NCBI RefSeq assembly: GCF_011043525.1
Contig: NZ_JAAKGO010000007.1
Coordinates: forward strand, 213,875-277,874
Source of the DNA: Sphingobacterium sp. SGG-5
Lineage (GTDB): Bacteria; Bacteroidota; Bacteroidia; Sphingobacteriales; Sphingobacteriaceae
DNA: 64,000 nt
Reading direction: 5' to 3'
Shown here: piece after piece, positions 17,072-26,227 of the stretch
Position numbering within the stretch: the stretch's first letter is position 1
Layout of the letters: each line of letters begins with the position of its first letter
Made by a program: the position numbers and the translations under genes
Notes under the pieces: generated by a model
What the model saw: the letters and a program-made list of their open reading frames with translations, nothing else
Told to the model about the DNA's origin: nothing
The model's database searches: none

Positions 17072-18409
17072 ATGAATATTTCACACCAGAAAATCGACGA
17101 TGTCAATGCTAATATTACCGTAGAATTAGCTCCTGAAGATTACAACCCAGCTGTCGATAAAGCAATTAAAGAACAAGCAAAAAAAGCTAAACTACCAGGA
17201 TTTCGCCCAGGAATGGTTCCTGCGGGACATATCAGACGCACCTATGGTAAGTCTATTTTATTTGACGAAATCAACCGTATAATCAACGACAAGATTGCAA
17301 CTTATATCTCTGACGAAAAGTTTGAAGTGTTGGGTCAGCCGTTACCTATTGACAGTGATCAGGATTCCTCATACGCTTGGGATTTCAAGGATAATTTCAA
17401 ATTCAATTATGAAATAGGCTTAGCCCCTGCATTTGATATTCCTTTTAGCAATGAGACGGAGTTCATCGAATACGCGATCAAAGCTGACGATGCGACTTTA
17501 GCAGAGCGCATCAAAAACTTACGTCGCAGCTATGGTAAAATGACAAATCCTGAGGTTTCGGAAGAAGGCGATGTGCTTTACGCAACGCTGAAGCAAGATA
17601 AAGAAGGTGGAATAGAGCAAACAACTTCCCTACGTACAGATCTTGTCGAAGATGCAAAAATAAAGAAATCATTGACTGGCCTAAAAAAGGACGATACGAT
17701 TACGATAGATATCAAGAAAGCTTTTAAAGTGGCTGATATAGCTCGTATTTTAGGAATAAATGAGGATGAAGCGGAAAGCCTGGATGTAACTAAATTCGAG
17801 ATAACCGTCAAGAATATCAACCGTTTGGAAGAGGCTGACCTAAATCAAGAGTTTTTTGATAAAATCTTCCCAGCTGGCGATGTTACAACCGAAGAGCAGT
17901 TCAACGAGAAGGTGAAAGAAGAAGTTGAATCTCTTTTTAAACAAAACGCTGTTCAAAAGTTGCAAAATGATATGTATACTTTTGGAATGGACAAAGTTGA
18001 TGTCAAATTTCCAGAAGACTTTTTGAAAAGATGGTTAAAAGCCACAAACCCTAATCTCTCGGAAGAAGAAATCGAAGAGGGCTTTGCTGATTTTGTAAGC
18101 AATTTAAAATGGACCATTATTGAAAACCGTATCATTACGGCAAACAATCTGGAAGTCAAGTATGATGAAGTCATGGGCCTTGCAAAAGAGCGTATCTACG
18201 CACAGATCAAAATGTACAACAGTGGCGACGAGCCTACTGATGAACAGCTTGGTCAATTTGCTATGCAGTTACTTTCTGATAAAGAGCAGGCCAATCGGCT
18301 ATTCGAAGAAGTCAAAGCTTTGAAGGTATTTGACCATTTGAAATCGGTCGTCAAAATAAAATCTAAAAAAATTGACTACGATAAATTCGAAAAATTAGAT
18401 AGCAAATAA
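17072..18409 (+). CDS. tig: Trigger factor
   Basis: 445 residues. The ribosome-binding signature is present as GFRPGMVPAGHIRRTYG near residues 43-60. A divergent FKBP-like insert (about residues 155-245) and the C-terminal helical chaperone arms follow. It binds ribosomal protein uL23 at the exit tunnel and shields nascent chains. The PPIase segment is poorly conserved, as is usual in Bacteroidota. It is a single-gene unit between the tRNA-Leu terminator and its own terminator; clpP/clpX, its usual neighbours elsewhere, are absent. Confidence 0.95.
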   Translation: MNISHQKIDDVNANITVELAPEDYNPAVDKAIKEQAKKAKLPGFRPGMVPAGHIRRTYGKSILFDEINRIINDKIATYISDEKFEVLGQPLPIDSDQDSSYAWDFKDNFKFNYEIGLAPAFDIPFSNETEFIEYAIKADDATLAERIKNLRRSYGKMTNPEVSEEGDVLYATLKQDKEGGIEQTTSLRTDLVEDAKIKKSLTGLKKDDTITIDIKKAFKVADIARILGINEDEAESLDVTKFEITVKNINRLEEADLNQEFFDKIFPAGDVTTEEQFNEKVKEEVESLFKQNAVQKLQNDMYTFGMDKVDVKFPEDFLKRWLKATNPNLSEEEIEEGFADFVSNLKWTIIENRIITANNLEVKYDEVMGLAKERIYAQIKMYNSGDEPTDEQLGQFAMQLLSDKEQANRLFEEVKALKVFDHLKSVVKIKSKKIDYDKFEKLDSK

Positions 18410-18433
18410 AACAACATACGGAAAACAAGAAAG

Positions 18434-18463
18434 AAGGTTAGCAGTCATGTTAACCTTTTTTGT
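18434..18463. terminator. Bidirectional terminator between tig and the DUF3943 gene
   Basis: AAGGTTA (18434-18440) pairs with TAACCTT (18451-18457), followed by TTTTTG on the plus strand and preceded by an A-rich tract that gives a T-run on the minus strand. The genes are convergent. Confidence 0.7.
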
Positions 18464-18467
18464 TTGT

Positions 18468-19901
18468 TTAAAATTGAATATTATAGCCTAAAGAAATTCT
18501 GCCATAGGGAAAATCCCGTTGAAAATCGGGATATTGCTCCTCTTCAAATTCGCCTTTCAAAGCAAAATATCCCGAAGCTAAATTAACCGAGAAGCGTTTG
18601 AATATCCGTAGGCTTGCTTCGAGACCTAAAACATGTAAGACATAGTACGAATCTGTGCCACTTATCGTATAAAATACCCCTCCGTTATAATCTGTTGTAA
18701 AAAGAAGTCGATTTAGCAAACTCAGTTCTCCCCGGAAGCGATAGGAAGCTCCCGAACCGTAATTATAATTACGACTTTCTCCATATAAAAGATACGGATC
18801 CGGTACAGCTGCCAAAAGAACTGCTCCAGCACCCACACTTATATTCAATTTATTCTCCCGTTTATAGCTAAATTCGGAAAGCCAGTTGTAATTTATACTC
18901 TGTGCACCGTAAAAAAAGGCATCATTGTTATAAAAGTCATAATGTGCATTCAGTGTACCGTAATGTGTGCCCCTTTTTGATTTAAAAAACTCTGCGCCAC
19001 TTAACAGTGCATGAACATTGACCGCATTAATAAAGGTACTGTCCCCACTTCCTACCTCAAAATTTACCGAGAACTGATCAAAAGGCCGTTTGTAATTGTG
19101 ATCGCCATTGCTGTATCTAAAGCGTAGCCGGCTATAAAGTGAATTTTTTCCTTTTTGCAAAAAATCACCTTCTCTGGCGTCGAAGCGACGAAACCCAGCA
19201 TCAAACTCCGCTGTAATGATAGACGAATCCACGGCATAGTAATCATCGATATGTTTACCCCACTTCCCATCCAACAACCTATTTAATCCATTAACCGGAT
19301 TGACCAGAAAAGCGACGATCTCATTGCCTGTTTTATTATGACCATTCCTGCTCCTCGCTAAAATATTTCGCGACACTCGGTGCGTCATCTCACCCAAAAT
19401 AATACCACCGAAAGTTGTATTGACAAAATCATTGATTGCCGGGTGTTGTGTTTCCCCAGCAGTCTCCCAGATATAACTTCCTAATACGGCCGCTGCACTG
19501 GACTGATAGAAGTTATATCCATTACTCCGAAAAGCATTGAAATACAGTTGTCCGTGATAAGGATGATCGATCTGATTCGTCGTGAACTGATTATCATCCC
19601 AATCCCATGCGCTTATGCGCTGGTGATCAATAAAATTTGGAAAAGTGATATAAGAATAAGGGTCCTGTGTAATGAACCGATTAAAAGAGGCTGGAATAGC
19701 TTGTGCTAAAAACCATTCCGTCCCTGCTCTCCAAATTTTTTTCTCCCGATATGGATCAAATTTTTCCTGTTGGACTACCGTGTCTATCTCTATATTCTCT
19801 ATGTGACTGCTGTCTGGGAAAGAAGGTACCGAAGCAGCAATCACAGAAAATTGGTGAATTAAAACCCATAATAAAATAAGTTTAAGCGGAGTGATAGACA
19901 T
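18468..19901 (-). CDS. DUF3943-domain outer membrane-like protein
   Basis: 477 residues with an N-terminal signal peptide (LKLILLWVLIHQFSVIAAS). The central motif DHPYHGQLYFNAFRSNGYNF followed by LGSYIWETAGE is the hallmark of DUF3943. The second half is rich in alternating aromatic and polar residues (RFRYSNGDHNY, LNISVGAGAVLL) and ends GRISLGYNIQF, consistent with an outer membrane beta-barrel. The function is unknown. It ends 5 bases from the shared terminator with tig and starts 12 bases after the end of the pirin gene on the same strand. Confidence 0.82.
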   Translation of the reverse strand: MSITPLKLILLWVLIHQFSVIAASVPSFPDSSHIENIEIDTVVQQEKFDPYREKKIWRAGTEWFLAQAIPASFNRFITQDPYSYITFPNFIDHQRISAWDWDDNQFTTNQIDHPYHGQLYFNAFRSNGYNFYQSSAAAVLGSYIWETAGETQHPAINDFVNTTFGGIILGEMTHRVSRNILARSRNGHNKTGNEIVAFLVNPVNGLNRLLDGKWGKHIDDYYAVDSSIITAEFDAGFRRFDAREGDFLQKGKNSLYSRLRFRYSNGDHNYKRPFDQFSVNFEVGSGDSTFINAVNVHALLSGAEFFKSKRGTHYGTLNAHYDFYNNDAFFYGAQSINYNWLSEFSYKRENKLNISVGAGAVLLAAVPDPYLLYGESRNYNYGSGASYRFRGELSLLNRLLFTTDYNGGVFYTISGTDSYYVLHVLGLEASLRIFKRFSVNLASGYFALKGEFEEEQYPDFQRDFPYGRISLGYNIQF

Positions 19902-19913
19902 GAAACAAAATTA

Positions 19914-20627
19914 CTATTTCTCCATCGGAACTTCTATTAACAGCAAAGAAGTTGCTGTTTTTGCCTGAAAGTTTGCGGTCGTAACATCGGTTATCCCGAT
20001 GGCATCTCTCCGTTCCAGTATCTCTCCCGCTACACTAACACTTCCTTCCAATACAAAAACATAAATCCCATTCGTAGAATCTTTCAATTCATAATCTACG
20101 GAAACGCCTCCCTCCATATCCGCCAAATGAAACCATGCTTGCTGATGTATCCACGTTCCGTCGTCATCCGGATCTGGAGAAACAACTTGTTGGAATTTAT
20201 TTTTTCTATCTTCCGGTTCTAACACAATCTGATCATAACGAGGCGTGACCTGTTGCTCATTAGGCAATATCCATATCTGTAAAAACCGCACAGCATGATC
20301 TGCACTTCCGTTGAATTCGCTATGATGTACTCCTGTCCCAGCACTCATTACCTGAATTTCATTTGGACGAATAGTTCCTCTGTTGCCCATACTATCCTGG
20401 TGTACGAGCTCTCCCTCTAGGGGAATAGAAATGATCTCCATATCATGGTGAGGATGCATCCCAAATCCCTGCCCTCCTGCAACATAATCATCATTCAACA
20501 CACGCAATGCACCAAATTGAATCCGCTCTGCATTGAAATAACTTCCGAAGCTAAAGGTATGAAAGCTCTTCAACCATCCATGATCAGCGTGGCCTCTGGT
20601 GTGTGCCTTATGCAATACTATTTTCAT
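19914..20627 (-). CDS. Pirin-family bicupin protein
   Basis: 237 residues, the length of the YhhW/pirin group. The N-terminal cupin holds the metal-binding pattern GFGMHPHHDMEIISIPLEGE and the following TGVHHSEFNG. The second cupin is shorter, with a SVDYELKDSTNG block. Family members bind iron; some act as quercetin 2,3-dioxygenases or redox sensors, but the substrate here is unknown. A TATCTTTG promoter box lies 27 bases upstream, so it is transcribed independently and possibly reads into the DUF3943 gene 12 bases downstream. Confidence 0.92.
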   Translation of the reverse strand: MKIVLHKAHTRGHADHGWLKSFHTFSFGSYFNAERIQFGALRVLNDDYVAGGQGFGMHPHHDMEIISIPLEGELVHQDSMGNRGTIRPNEIQVMSAGTGVHHSEFNGSADHAVRFLQIWILPNEQQVTPRYDQIVLEPEDRKNKFQQVVSPDPDDDGTWIHQQAWFHLADMEGGVSVDYELKDSTNGIYVFVLEGSVSVAGEILERRDAIGITDVTTANFQAKTATSLLLIEVPMEK

Positions 20628-20653
20628 TTTAAGTCCTCCATTAATTTATACTA

Positions 20654-20661
20654 CAAAGATA
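20654..20661 (-). promoter_or_regulatory. -7 promoter element of the pirin gene
   Basis: The minus strand reads TATCTTTG, an exact match to TAnnTTTG, 27 bases before the start codon. Confidence 0.6.
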
Positions 20662-20715
20662 GCTGCTTGTCTGTTTGCAATTCTTAACCTAACTTAAGAA
20701 AAACGTAATAGCGCC

Positions 20716-21285
20716 TTAATATTCCGAGCGAAGCTTGCTCAGGAATTCGGGAGTAATGCCGATATATGACGCTATATACTTCTGGGGAATGGTATGAATC
20801 AAAGTAGGATATAAAGTACAGAATTTCTGATATCTGATTTTAGCCGGTAAGCTGAGATAATCTATTGTACGATGATTACTGGAAGCTAGGGCATTTTCCG
20901 TCAATATCCGAAAATACCGCTCCAATTTGGGGATCCGATCAAAGATACTTAACTGACACGAACGACTCAGTAGTAATACATTAGTGGGCAATAATGCATC
21001 GATATTCAACTCGCTGGGCTGATTTTTGACAAAACTATACATATCTGAAATCCACCAATTCTCTGGGGCAAACTGTAAAATATGTTCAAATCCATTCTGA
21101 TCAATGGCATAGGATCGCAAACAGCCATCAACGACAAAAGCTGAATATTGGGCGACCTCTCCAACTCGATGTAAAAACTGCTTTCTCTTCAACGTTTTTT
21201 CACGGACCAGCTCTCTAACAGTCAGCTCTTCTTGCTCCGTCAGTCGCATTATACCGTTAATATGTTGTATAAGCCTATCAATCAT
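20716..21285 (-). CDS. Crp/Fnr-family transcriptional regulator
   Basis: About 189 residues from the ATG at 21285; the longer frame from 21351 lies inside the preceding peptidase gene and is less likely. The N-terminal part is a cyclic-nucleotide-binding-like beta roll (KQFLHRVGEVAQYSAFVVDG, LRSYAIDQNG). The C-terminal helix-turn-helix reads QKYIASYIGITPEFLSKLR. The strict cAMP-binding arginine/serine phosphate cassette is not evident, so it may bind another ligand or none. It overlaps the peptidase stop by 8 bases, indicating translational coupling. Confidence 0.88.
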   Translation of the reverse strand: MIDRLIQHINGIMRLTEQEELTVRELVREKTLKRKQFLHRVGEVAQYSAFVVDGCLRSYAIDQNGFEHILQFAPENWWISDMYSFVKNQPSELNIDALLPTNVLLLSRSCQLSIFDRIPKLERYFRILTENALASSNHRTIDYLSLPAKIRYQKFCTLYPTLIHTIPQKYIASYIGITPEFLSKLRSEY

Positions 21286-23428
21286 GATGCGTAATATATC
21301 CCATTTCCATATTCTGCAACATAAAAGCCCATTTATCGGCGTACTCTGCAATCACCATGTTGGTCGATTTCCCAGCCCCGTGTCCTGCTTTCGTGTCGAT
21401 ACGGATAAGTACAGGATTGTCACCCGTATTATATTCTTGTAGCCGCGCAGCAAATTTAAATGAATGGGCCGGGACGACGCGATCATCATGATCGGCCGTG
21501 AGCACTAATGTTGCCGGATAAGCCGTCTTAGGTCTTAAGGCGTGATAAGGAGAATAACTGTGTAAGTATTCAAACATATCTTTGCTATCTGCTGACGTAC
21601 CGTAATCGAACGCCCAACCCGCTCCTGCAGTAAATTGATGATAACGTAGCATATCCAATACGCCCACAGCCGGAAATGCAACTTTAAACAATTCGGGCCG
21701 CTGCGTCATACATGCCCCGACGAGGAGGCCACCATTTGAGCCGCCTGCGATAGCCAGCTTTTCTGATGAGGTGTATTTTTCATGGATGAGATATTCTGCC
21801 GCAGCTATGAAATCGTCAAATACATTTTGTTTATTCATTTTTGTTCCTGCAATATGCCACGTCTCTCCATATTCACCACCTCCACGGATATTTGCTACAG
21901 CATAAATACCTCCCTGTTCTAATAAAATAATATTGGCCGTACTAAATGCCGGTCTTAAACTAATATTAAATCCACCATAGCCGTACAATAAGGTAGGACT
22001 CGTACCATCTGTTTTTATTCCTTTTCGATGGGTAATAATCATTGGAACTTTCGTACCGTCTTTCGAGGTATAGAAAATCTGTTTGGACACATAGCGTGAC
22101 GGATCAAATTTGACACCGGATTTTTTATAGCGTTCGGATACGCCCGTTGCAATATTATATTTATAAATGGTACCTGGATGGATGTATGACGTAAACGTAT
22201 AATACAAATATTTTTCCTCCTTTTTTGCGTCAAATCCGGATGCCGTACCTATCCCAGGAAGTTCGATTTCGCGTTCTAACCGGCCTGACAGGTCGAATTG
22301 CTTCACGACCGAAATCGCATCTTGCAGATAAGATGCAAAGAGCTTGCCGCCGCCCAAGGAAGGGCTTAGTACGTTTTGTGTCTCCGGAATAAGATTATCC
22401 CATGTTGTCGGGCGAGGGTCTGCAATAGTTGTTGTGACGACTTTACCATTAGGTGCTCCTAATTCTGTATATATAAACAACCGTGAGCCCTCATTTCCCA
22501 AGATATCGTGGTTTTTCTCGAAATTATCAACTATCGCAACAAAAGAAGACGATATATCGGATAAATCCTTGATATATAATTCATTTCCGGAAGTCGTATT
22601 CGCTGCGGACACCACAAGAAAACGCTCATCTTCTGTCAGATAAGCATTTATATATCGGCGCGGCATCGCTGTCCCACCGAAAACGAGCTCATCGGCAGAC
22701 TGAGAAGTATTTAAGCGATGGAAATACAGCTTGTGTTGGTCTGTCATAGCCGATAAAGCGGAACCTTCTTCCGGCTTATCATATGAACTATAGTAAAATC
22801 CGTTATTTCCGTGCCATGCTAATGCACTAAACTTCACGTCGACAAGAGTGTCTCCAACTATACTTTTATCGGCGGTCTGCCGTACAATGACTTTACGCCA
22901 GTCTGATCCGCCTTCTGAAATTTGATAAGCGACCAAGGAACCGTCTTTGCTAAAGGAGACCCCAGCAAGCGACGTCGTACCGTCCTCCGAAAAGCTATTG
23001 GGATCCAAAAACACCTCTTCAATTCCCTCTTCTCCTTTTTTTCGATAAAGCACGGCTTGGTTTTGCAATCCGTCATTTTTATAAAAATAGATATACTCGC
23101 CCTCTTTGAAAGGTGCGGAATAACGCTCATAATTCCATAGATTCGCCAACCGCGATCGAATGGCTTCCCGGAAGGGTATCTGTGATAAGTAGTCTTCGGT
23201 AACCTTATTTTCTTCCGCAACCCAAGCTTTTGTCTTAGCGGATAGATCGTCCTCTAACCATCGATAGGGATCATCTATGGTCACACCAAAATAAACATCC
23301 GTATGCGCTATTTTCTCCGTCTCCGGATAAGGTTTTAATTTCATTTGTGGATTAGCTTCAATCATTTTCTCCCGATTACATCCTATAAGCCCGAGTGCTA
23401 AAATAACAATACTCCATTTTTTATGCAT
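21278..23428 (-). CDS. Prolyl oligopeptidase family serine peptidase (S9A), lipoprotein
   Basis: 716 residues. A lipoprotein signal ends at Cys17 (LGLIGC). The N-terminal YFGVTIDDPYRWLEDD block and the seven-bladed propeller (about residues 90-430) precede the hydrolase domain with Ser564 (GGSNGGLL), Asp648 (DHDDRV) and His683 (KAGHGAGKS). It cleaves short peptides after proline, probably in the periplasm given the lipid anchor. The overlapping downstream Crp-like regulator gene suggests a two-gene unit. A divergent promoter region of 81 bases separates it from lpxH. Confidence 0.94.
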   Translation of the reverse strand: MHKKWSIVILALGLIGCNREKMIEANPQMKLKPYPETEKIAHTDVYFGVTIDDPYRWLEDDLSAKTKAWVAEENKVTEDYLSQIPFREAIRSRLANLWNYERYSAPFKEGEYIYFYKNDGLQNQAVLYRKKGEEGIEEVFLDPNSFSEDGTTSLAGVSFSKDGSLVAYQISEGGSDWRKVIVRQTADKSIVGDTLVDVKFSALAWHGNNGFYYSSYDKPEEGSALSAMTDQHKLYFHRLNTSQSADELVFGGTAMPRRYINAYLTEDERFLVVSAANTTSGNELYIKDLSDISSSFVAIVDNFEKNHDILGNEGSRLFIYTELGAPNGKVVTTTIADPRPTTWDNLIPETQNVLSPSLGGGKLFASYLQDAISVVKQFDLSGRLEREIELPGIGTASGFDAKKEEKYLYYTFTSYIHPGTIYKYNIATGVSERYKKSGVKFDPSRYVSKQIFYTSKDGTKVPMIITHRKGIKTDGTSPTLLYGYGGFNISLRPAFSTANIILLEQGGIYAVANIRGGGEYGETWHIAGTKMNKQNVFDDFIAAAEYLIHEKYTSSEKLAIAGGSNGGLLVGACMTQRPELFKVAFPAVGVLDMLRYHQFTAGAGWAFDYGTSADSKDMFEYLHSYSPYHALRPKTAYPATLVLTADHDDRVVPAHSFKFAARLQEYNTGDNPVLIRIDTKAGHGAGKSTNMVIAEYADKWAFMLQNMEMGYITHHD

Positions 23429-23490
23429 AGCCTAAGTTTTCGATCAAGCACCAAAGTAAGGCTTTTTCGCGAATTTTAAGAGATATTATA

Positions 23491-23498
23491 TACTTTTG
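23491..23498 (+). promoter_or_regulatory. -7 promoter element of lpxH
   Basis: TACTTTTG matches TAnnTTTG and ends 11 bases before the start codon at 23510, implying a very short leader. No clear -33 box was seen. Confidence 0.5.
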
Positions 23499-23509
23499 TA
23501 TCCTGTGCC

Positions 23510-24259
23510 ATGGGAGATAAAATATACTTTGCCTCGGATTTTCATTTAGGCTCGTTTCCGTACGACAAATCCGGCCTTCGCGAAAAGACGGTTGTCGCTT
23601 GGTTGGATTCGATAAAAGATGATGCCGCGGAACTCTATCTGGTAGGAGATATTTTCGATTTTTGGTTTGAATATGAAACGGTCGTGCCCAAAGGGTATAT
23701 TCGCTTCCTCGGCAAATTGGCGGAGCTGGCAGATAGGGGTATAAAAATCACACTTTTCAAGGGTAACCATGACATGTGGATGTTTGGCTATCTTGAAGAA
23801 GAGTTGAATGCTCGTATCGTTGATAATGAGTTTATATTCATCGATCATGGCAAATCCTTTTACATCCATCATGGTGATGGATTGGGTGACGGTGACAAGT
23901 CCTATAGGTTGCTCAAAAAAATATTTCGCAGTCGTTTGTGCCAATGGCTATTTGCACGTCTGCATCCTAACCTCGGTATTAGCATCGCCCGAAAATGGTC
24001 AAAACACAGCCGCGCAGCAAATCTCGTGAAGGAAGAATTTTTAGGGGAAGACCGGGAATGGCTGATTCAATATGCGCAAAGTATACTCCAGAGCACGCAT
24101 TACGATTATTTTATCTTTGGCCACCGCCACCTTCCTTATGATCTTCCATTAGGTAAAAATAGTCGCATCATTAACCTCGGAGAATGGATTAATTATTTTA
24201 CATATGCGGTCTGGAACGGGGAAGAATTAAAAATGAAGAACTTTAAAACCTATAATTAA
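23510..24259 (+). CDS. lpxH: UDP-2,3-diacylglucosamine diphosphatase
   Basis: 249 residues of the calcineurin-like metallophosphoesterase fold. Metal ligands are visible in order: Asp10 and His12 (SDFHLGS), Asp47 (GDIFDFW), Asn86-His87 (GNHDMW), a later HHGD and the final GHRHLP. In lipid A biosynthesis the enzyme hydrolyses UDP-2,3-diacylglucosamine to lipid X at the inner face of the cytoplasmic membrane. FDFWFEY and the length fit the Bacteroidota LpxH group. The SMR exporter gene follows 5 bases later, so the two are co-transcribed. Confidence 0.9.
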   Translation: MGDKIYFASDFHLGSFPYDKSGLREKTVVAWLDSIKDDAAELYLVGDIFDFWFEYETVVPKGYIRFLGKLAELADRGIKITLFKGNHDMWMFGYLEEELNARIVDNEFIFIDHGKSFYIHHGDGLGDGDKSYRLLKKIFRSRLCQWLFARLHPNLGISIARKWSKHSRAANLVKEEFLGEDREWLIQYAQSILQSTHYDYFIFGHRHLPYDLPLGKNSRIINLGEWINYFTYAVWNGEELKMKNFKTYN

Positions 24260-24264
24260 TAAAA

Positions 24265-24594
24265 ATGAATTGGATTATCTTGGTTATCGGTGGCTTGTTT
24301 GAAGTCGTGTTTACCTTTTGCATCGGTAAGGCAAAAGAAACAAACGGTACAGAAATGTATCTCTGGTATTTAGCTTTTCTACTTTCAGTAAGTATAAGCA
24401 TGGGGCTTTTAATCAAAGCAACGCAGACATTGCCATTAGGAACTGCCTACGCCGTGTGGTCGGGAATTGGTGCAGTAGGTACGGTCTTAATGGGAATTGT
24501 AATCTTTAAAGAGCCAACAGATTTCTGGCGCATTTTCTTCATTTTCACATTAATCGCCTCCATTGTGGGCTTGAAAACAGTATCCAGTCATTAG
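24265..24594 (+). CDS. Small multidrug resistance family exporter, SugE/Gdx-like
   Basis: 109 residues with four predicted membrane helices. The essential proton/substrate glutamate is Glu13 in IGGLFEVV. The third helix carries LPLGTAYAVWSGIGAVGTV, the pattern of the SugE/Gdx subgroup, members of which export guanidinium ions or quaternary ammonium compounds in exchange for protons. It works as an antiparallel dimer, so a single gene suffices. No guanidine riboswitch is seen upstream; it is expressed with lpxH, whose stop lies 5 bases before. Confidence 0.88.
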   Translation: MNWIILVIGGLFEVVFTFCIGKAKETNGTEMYLWYLAFLLSVSISMGLLIKATQTLPLGTAYAVWSGIGAVGTVLMGIVIFKEPTDFWRIFFIFTLIASIVGLKTVSSH

Positions 24595-24637
24595 CAAAAA
24601 AGCTTCTTTTCAAACTGGAGGAAACATAAATTTTAAG

Positions 24638-24645
24638 TACTTTTG
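24638..24645 (+). promoter_or_regulatory. -7 promoter element of prfA
   Basis: TACTTTTG, an exact TAnnTTTG match, lies 39 bases before the prfA start. Confidence 0.55.
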
Positions 24646-24684
24646 TACTCTTCAAGGCAAATAGGCTTTGTTGATTGTAAAATT

Positions 24685-25758
24685 ATGTTAGAAAAACTAC
24701 AAGCTATTAAGGAACGATGGGAAGAGGTCGAAGCGGAATTGAGCAATCCGGATACCATCAGCGACATGAAACGCTTTGCAAAACTAAACAAGGAGTATAA
24801 AGACCTTGCCAAAATCGTCGAGCAATATCATATTTATAGAAATATAGTTAGCAATATTGATGCTAATAAAGATATTTTGGTCAATGAAAAAGACCAAGAG
24901 CTGCGTGAAATGGCAAAAGAAGAGCTTGACATTTTATACGTACAAAAAGAGGAAAAGGAAGATGAAATACGGCTTATGCTGATTCCAAAGGATCCGGAAG
25001 ATGCCAAAAATGCCATTATTGAAATCCGAGGAGGTACTGGGGGTGATGAAGCGGCTCTCTTTGCAGGAGATCTCTATCGGATGTATACTCGTTATTTTGA
25101 GACGAAAGGGTGGCGCAACGAAGTCATGGACGTAACGGAAGGAACCTCAGGCGGTTATAAAGAAGTTGTCTTAAAAGTTATCGGAGAAGACGTATATGGA
25201 CAGCTAAAATATGAATCGGGTGTACATCGGGTACAACGTGTTCCGGACACCGAGACTCAAGGGCGTGTACATACTTCGGCTGCTTCTGTTGCCGTATTGC
25301 CTGAAGCGGAAGAGGTTGATGTATACATCAACCCAGGCGATATTGAGATGCAGACGTCTCGTTCTGGCGGTGCCGGAGGACAAAACGTTAATAAAGTAGA
25401 GACGAAGGTACAATTAACGCACAAGCCATCGGGCATAGTCGTCGTATGCCAGGTTGAACGATCTCAGCTGGCAAATCGGGAATTAGCTATGGAGATGCTT
25501 CGTAACAAGCTTTATGAGCTGGAAGTACAGAAGAAGCACGGTGATGTTGCTGCCAAGCGAAAGACAATGGTGTCTACAGGCGACCGTTCTGCCAAAATCA
25601 GGACCTACAACTATCCGCAAGGTCGTGTTACCGAACATCGCATCGGCTTGACCATGTACAATTTACCTGCCATTATGGATGGTGATATTCAGGAAATTAT
25701 AGATGCTTTACAGTTTGCCGAGAATGCCGAAAAGATGAAAGAAGGCGCTGTAGACTAA
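24685..25758 (+). CDS. prfA: Peptide chain release factor 1
   Basis: 357 residues from the ATG at 24685 (MLEKLQ); an in-frame ATG 42 bases upstream is almost at the promoter and unlikely. The stop-codon recognition tripeptide region reads [15 protein letters not shown] (PxT), and the catalytic GGQ is in [18 protein letters not shown]. It recognises UAA and UAG and triggers release of the finished peptide. No prmC methyltransferase gene is adjacent. Its stop lies 85 bases before the first tRNA-Asp. Confidence 0.97.
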   Translation: MLEKLQAIKERWEEVEAELSNPDTISDMKRFAKLNKEYKDLAKIVEQYHIYRNIVSNIDANKDILVNEKDQELREMAKEELDILYVQKEEKEDEIRLMLIPKDPEDAKNAIIEIRGGTGGDEAALFAGDLYRMYTRYFETKGWRNEVMDVTEGTSGGYKEVVLKVIGEDVYGQLKYESGVHRVQRVPDTETQGRVHTSAASVAVLPEAEEVDVYINPGDIEMQTSRSGGAGGQNVNKVETKVQLTHKPSGIVVVCQVERSQLANRELAMEMLRNKLYELEVQKKHGDVAAKRKTMVSTGDRSAKIRTYNYPQGRVTEHRIGLTMYNLPAIMDGDIQEIIDALQFAENAEKMKEGAVD

Positions 25759-25798
25759 GGTTTTTTTACTTTTTTTTAGAAAATATAGAAATAAGAAC

Positions 25799-25806
25799 TA
25801 TATTTG
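25799..25806 (+). promoter_or_regulatory. -7 promoter element of the tRNA-Asp pair
   Basis: TATATTTG matches TAnnTTTG. A small hairpin CCTTCTTAAAAGAAGG (25811-25826) falls within the predicted tRNA leader. Confidence 0.6.
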
Positions 25807-25843
25807 CACACCTTCTTAAAAGAAGGAAGTAAAGAGGAATTTA

Positions 25844-25917
25844 GGTCTGGTAGTTCAGCTGGTTAGAATACATGCCTGTCACGCATGGGGTCGCGGGTTC
25901 GAGTCCCGTCCAGACCG
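25844..25917 (+). tRNA. tRNA-Asp (anticodon GUC), copy 1
   Basis: Acceptor arms GGTCTGG/CCAGACC with discriminator G; anticodon stem CATGC/GCATG around CTGTCAC, giving GTC. The T-loop is TTCGAGT. It is 74 bases long and identical to copy 2. Confidence 0.97.
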
Positions 25918-25951
25918 CTAAAATTCTCTTACAAAATACATAATAATAATA

Positions 25952-26025
25952 GGTCTGGTAGTTCAGCTGGTTAGAATACATGCCTGTCACGCATGGGGTC
26001 GCGGGTTCGAGTCCCGTCCAGACCG
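25952..26025 (+). tRNA. tRNA-Asp (anticodon GUC), copy 2
   Basis: Identical in all 74 bases to the copy 34 bases upstream; probably one tandem transcript ended by the hairpin at 26032. Confidence 0.97.
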
Positions 26026-26031
26026 CTAACA

Positions 26032-26068
26032 AAAGGTGTCACAAAACTGTCGACACCTTTTTTATTTT
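26032..26068 (+). terminator. Intrinsic terminator of the tRNA-Asp operon
   Basis: AAAGGTGTC (26032-26040) pairs with GACACCTTT (26052-26060), followed by a T-rich tract. Confidence 0.85.
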
Positions 26069-26154
26069 CCATCTGTTTCATGTCTCCTTCTCAATTACTG
26101 ACACAACTAAAAAACACAACTTTTTTATGGCAATTGTTTAAAAATACTATTACG

Positions 26155-26185
26155 TTTGAATAAAGAATTTCATATATTAAATTTG
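26155..26185 (+). promoter_or_regulatory. Housekeeping promoter of the sigma/protease operon
   Basis: TTTG at 26155-26158 and TAAATTTG at 26178-26185 with a 19-base spacer fit the Bacteroidota -33/-7 consensus very well. The GTG start of the sigma gene is 42 bases downstream, so the operon seems to be transcribed by the primary sigma factor. Confidence 0.7.
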
Positions 26186-26227
26186 AGATATTAAGGGTTA
26201 CTATTTCCATATTTAAGGTATTAACAA

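Noticed and set aside
16887..17084. 65-codon minus-strand frame over tRNA-Leu
   Set aside because: It is the reverse complement of the tRNA-Leu gene and its terminator.
24265..24594. Possible guanidine riboswitch controlling the SMR exporter
   Set aside because: Only 5 bases separate it from lpxH and no riboswitch-like fold was seen upstream of the operon.
25841..26032. 63-codon minus-strand frame with two identical halves across the tRNA-Asp pair
   Set aside because: The repeat is simply the two identical tRNA genes read backwards; not a protein and not a CRISPR array.
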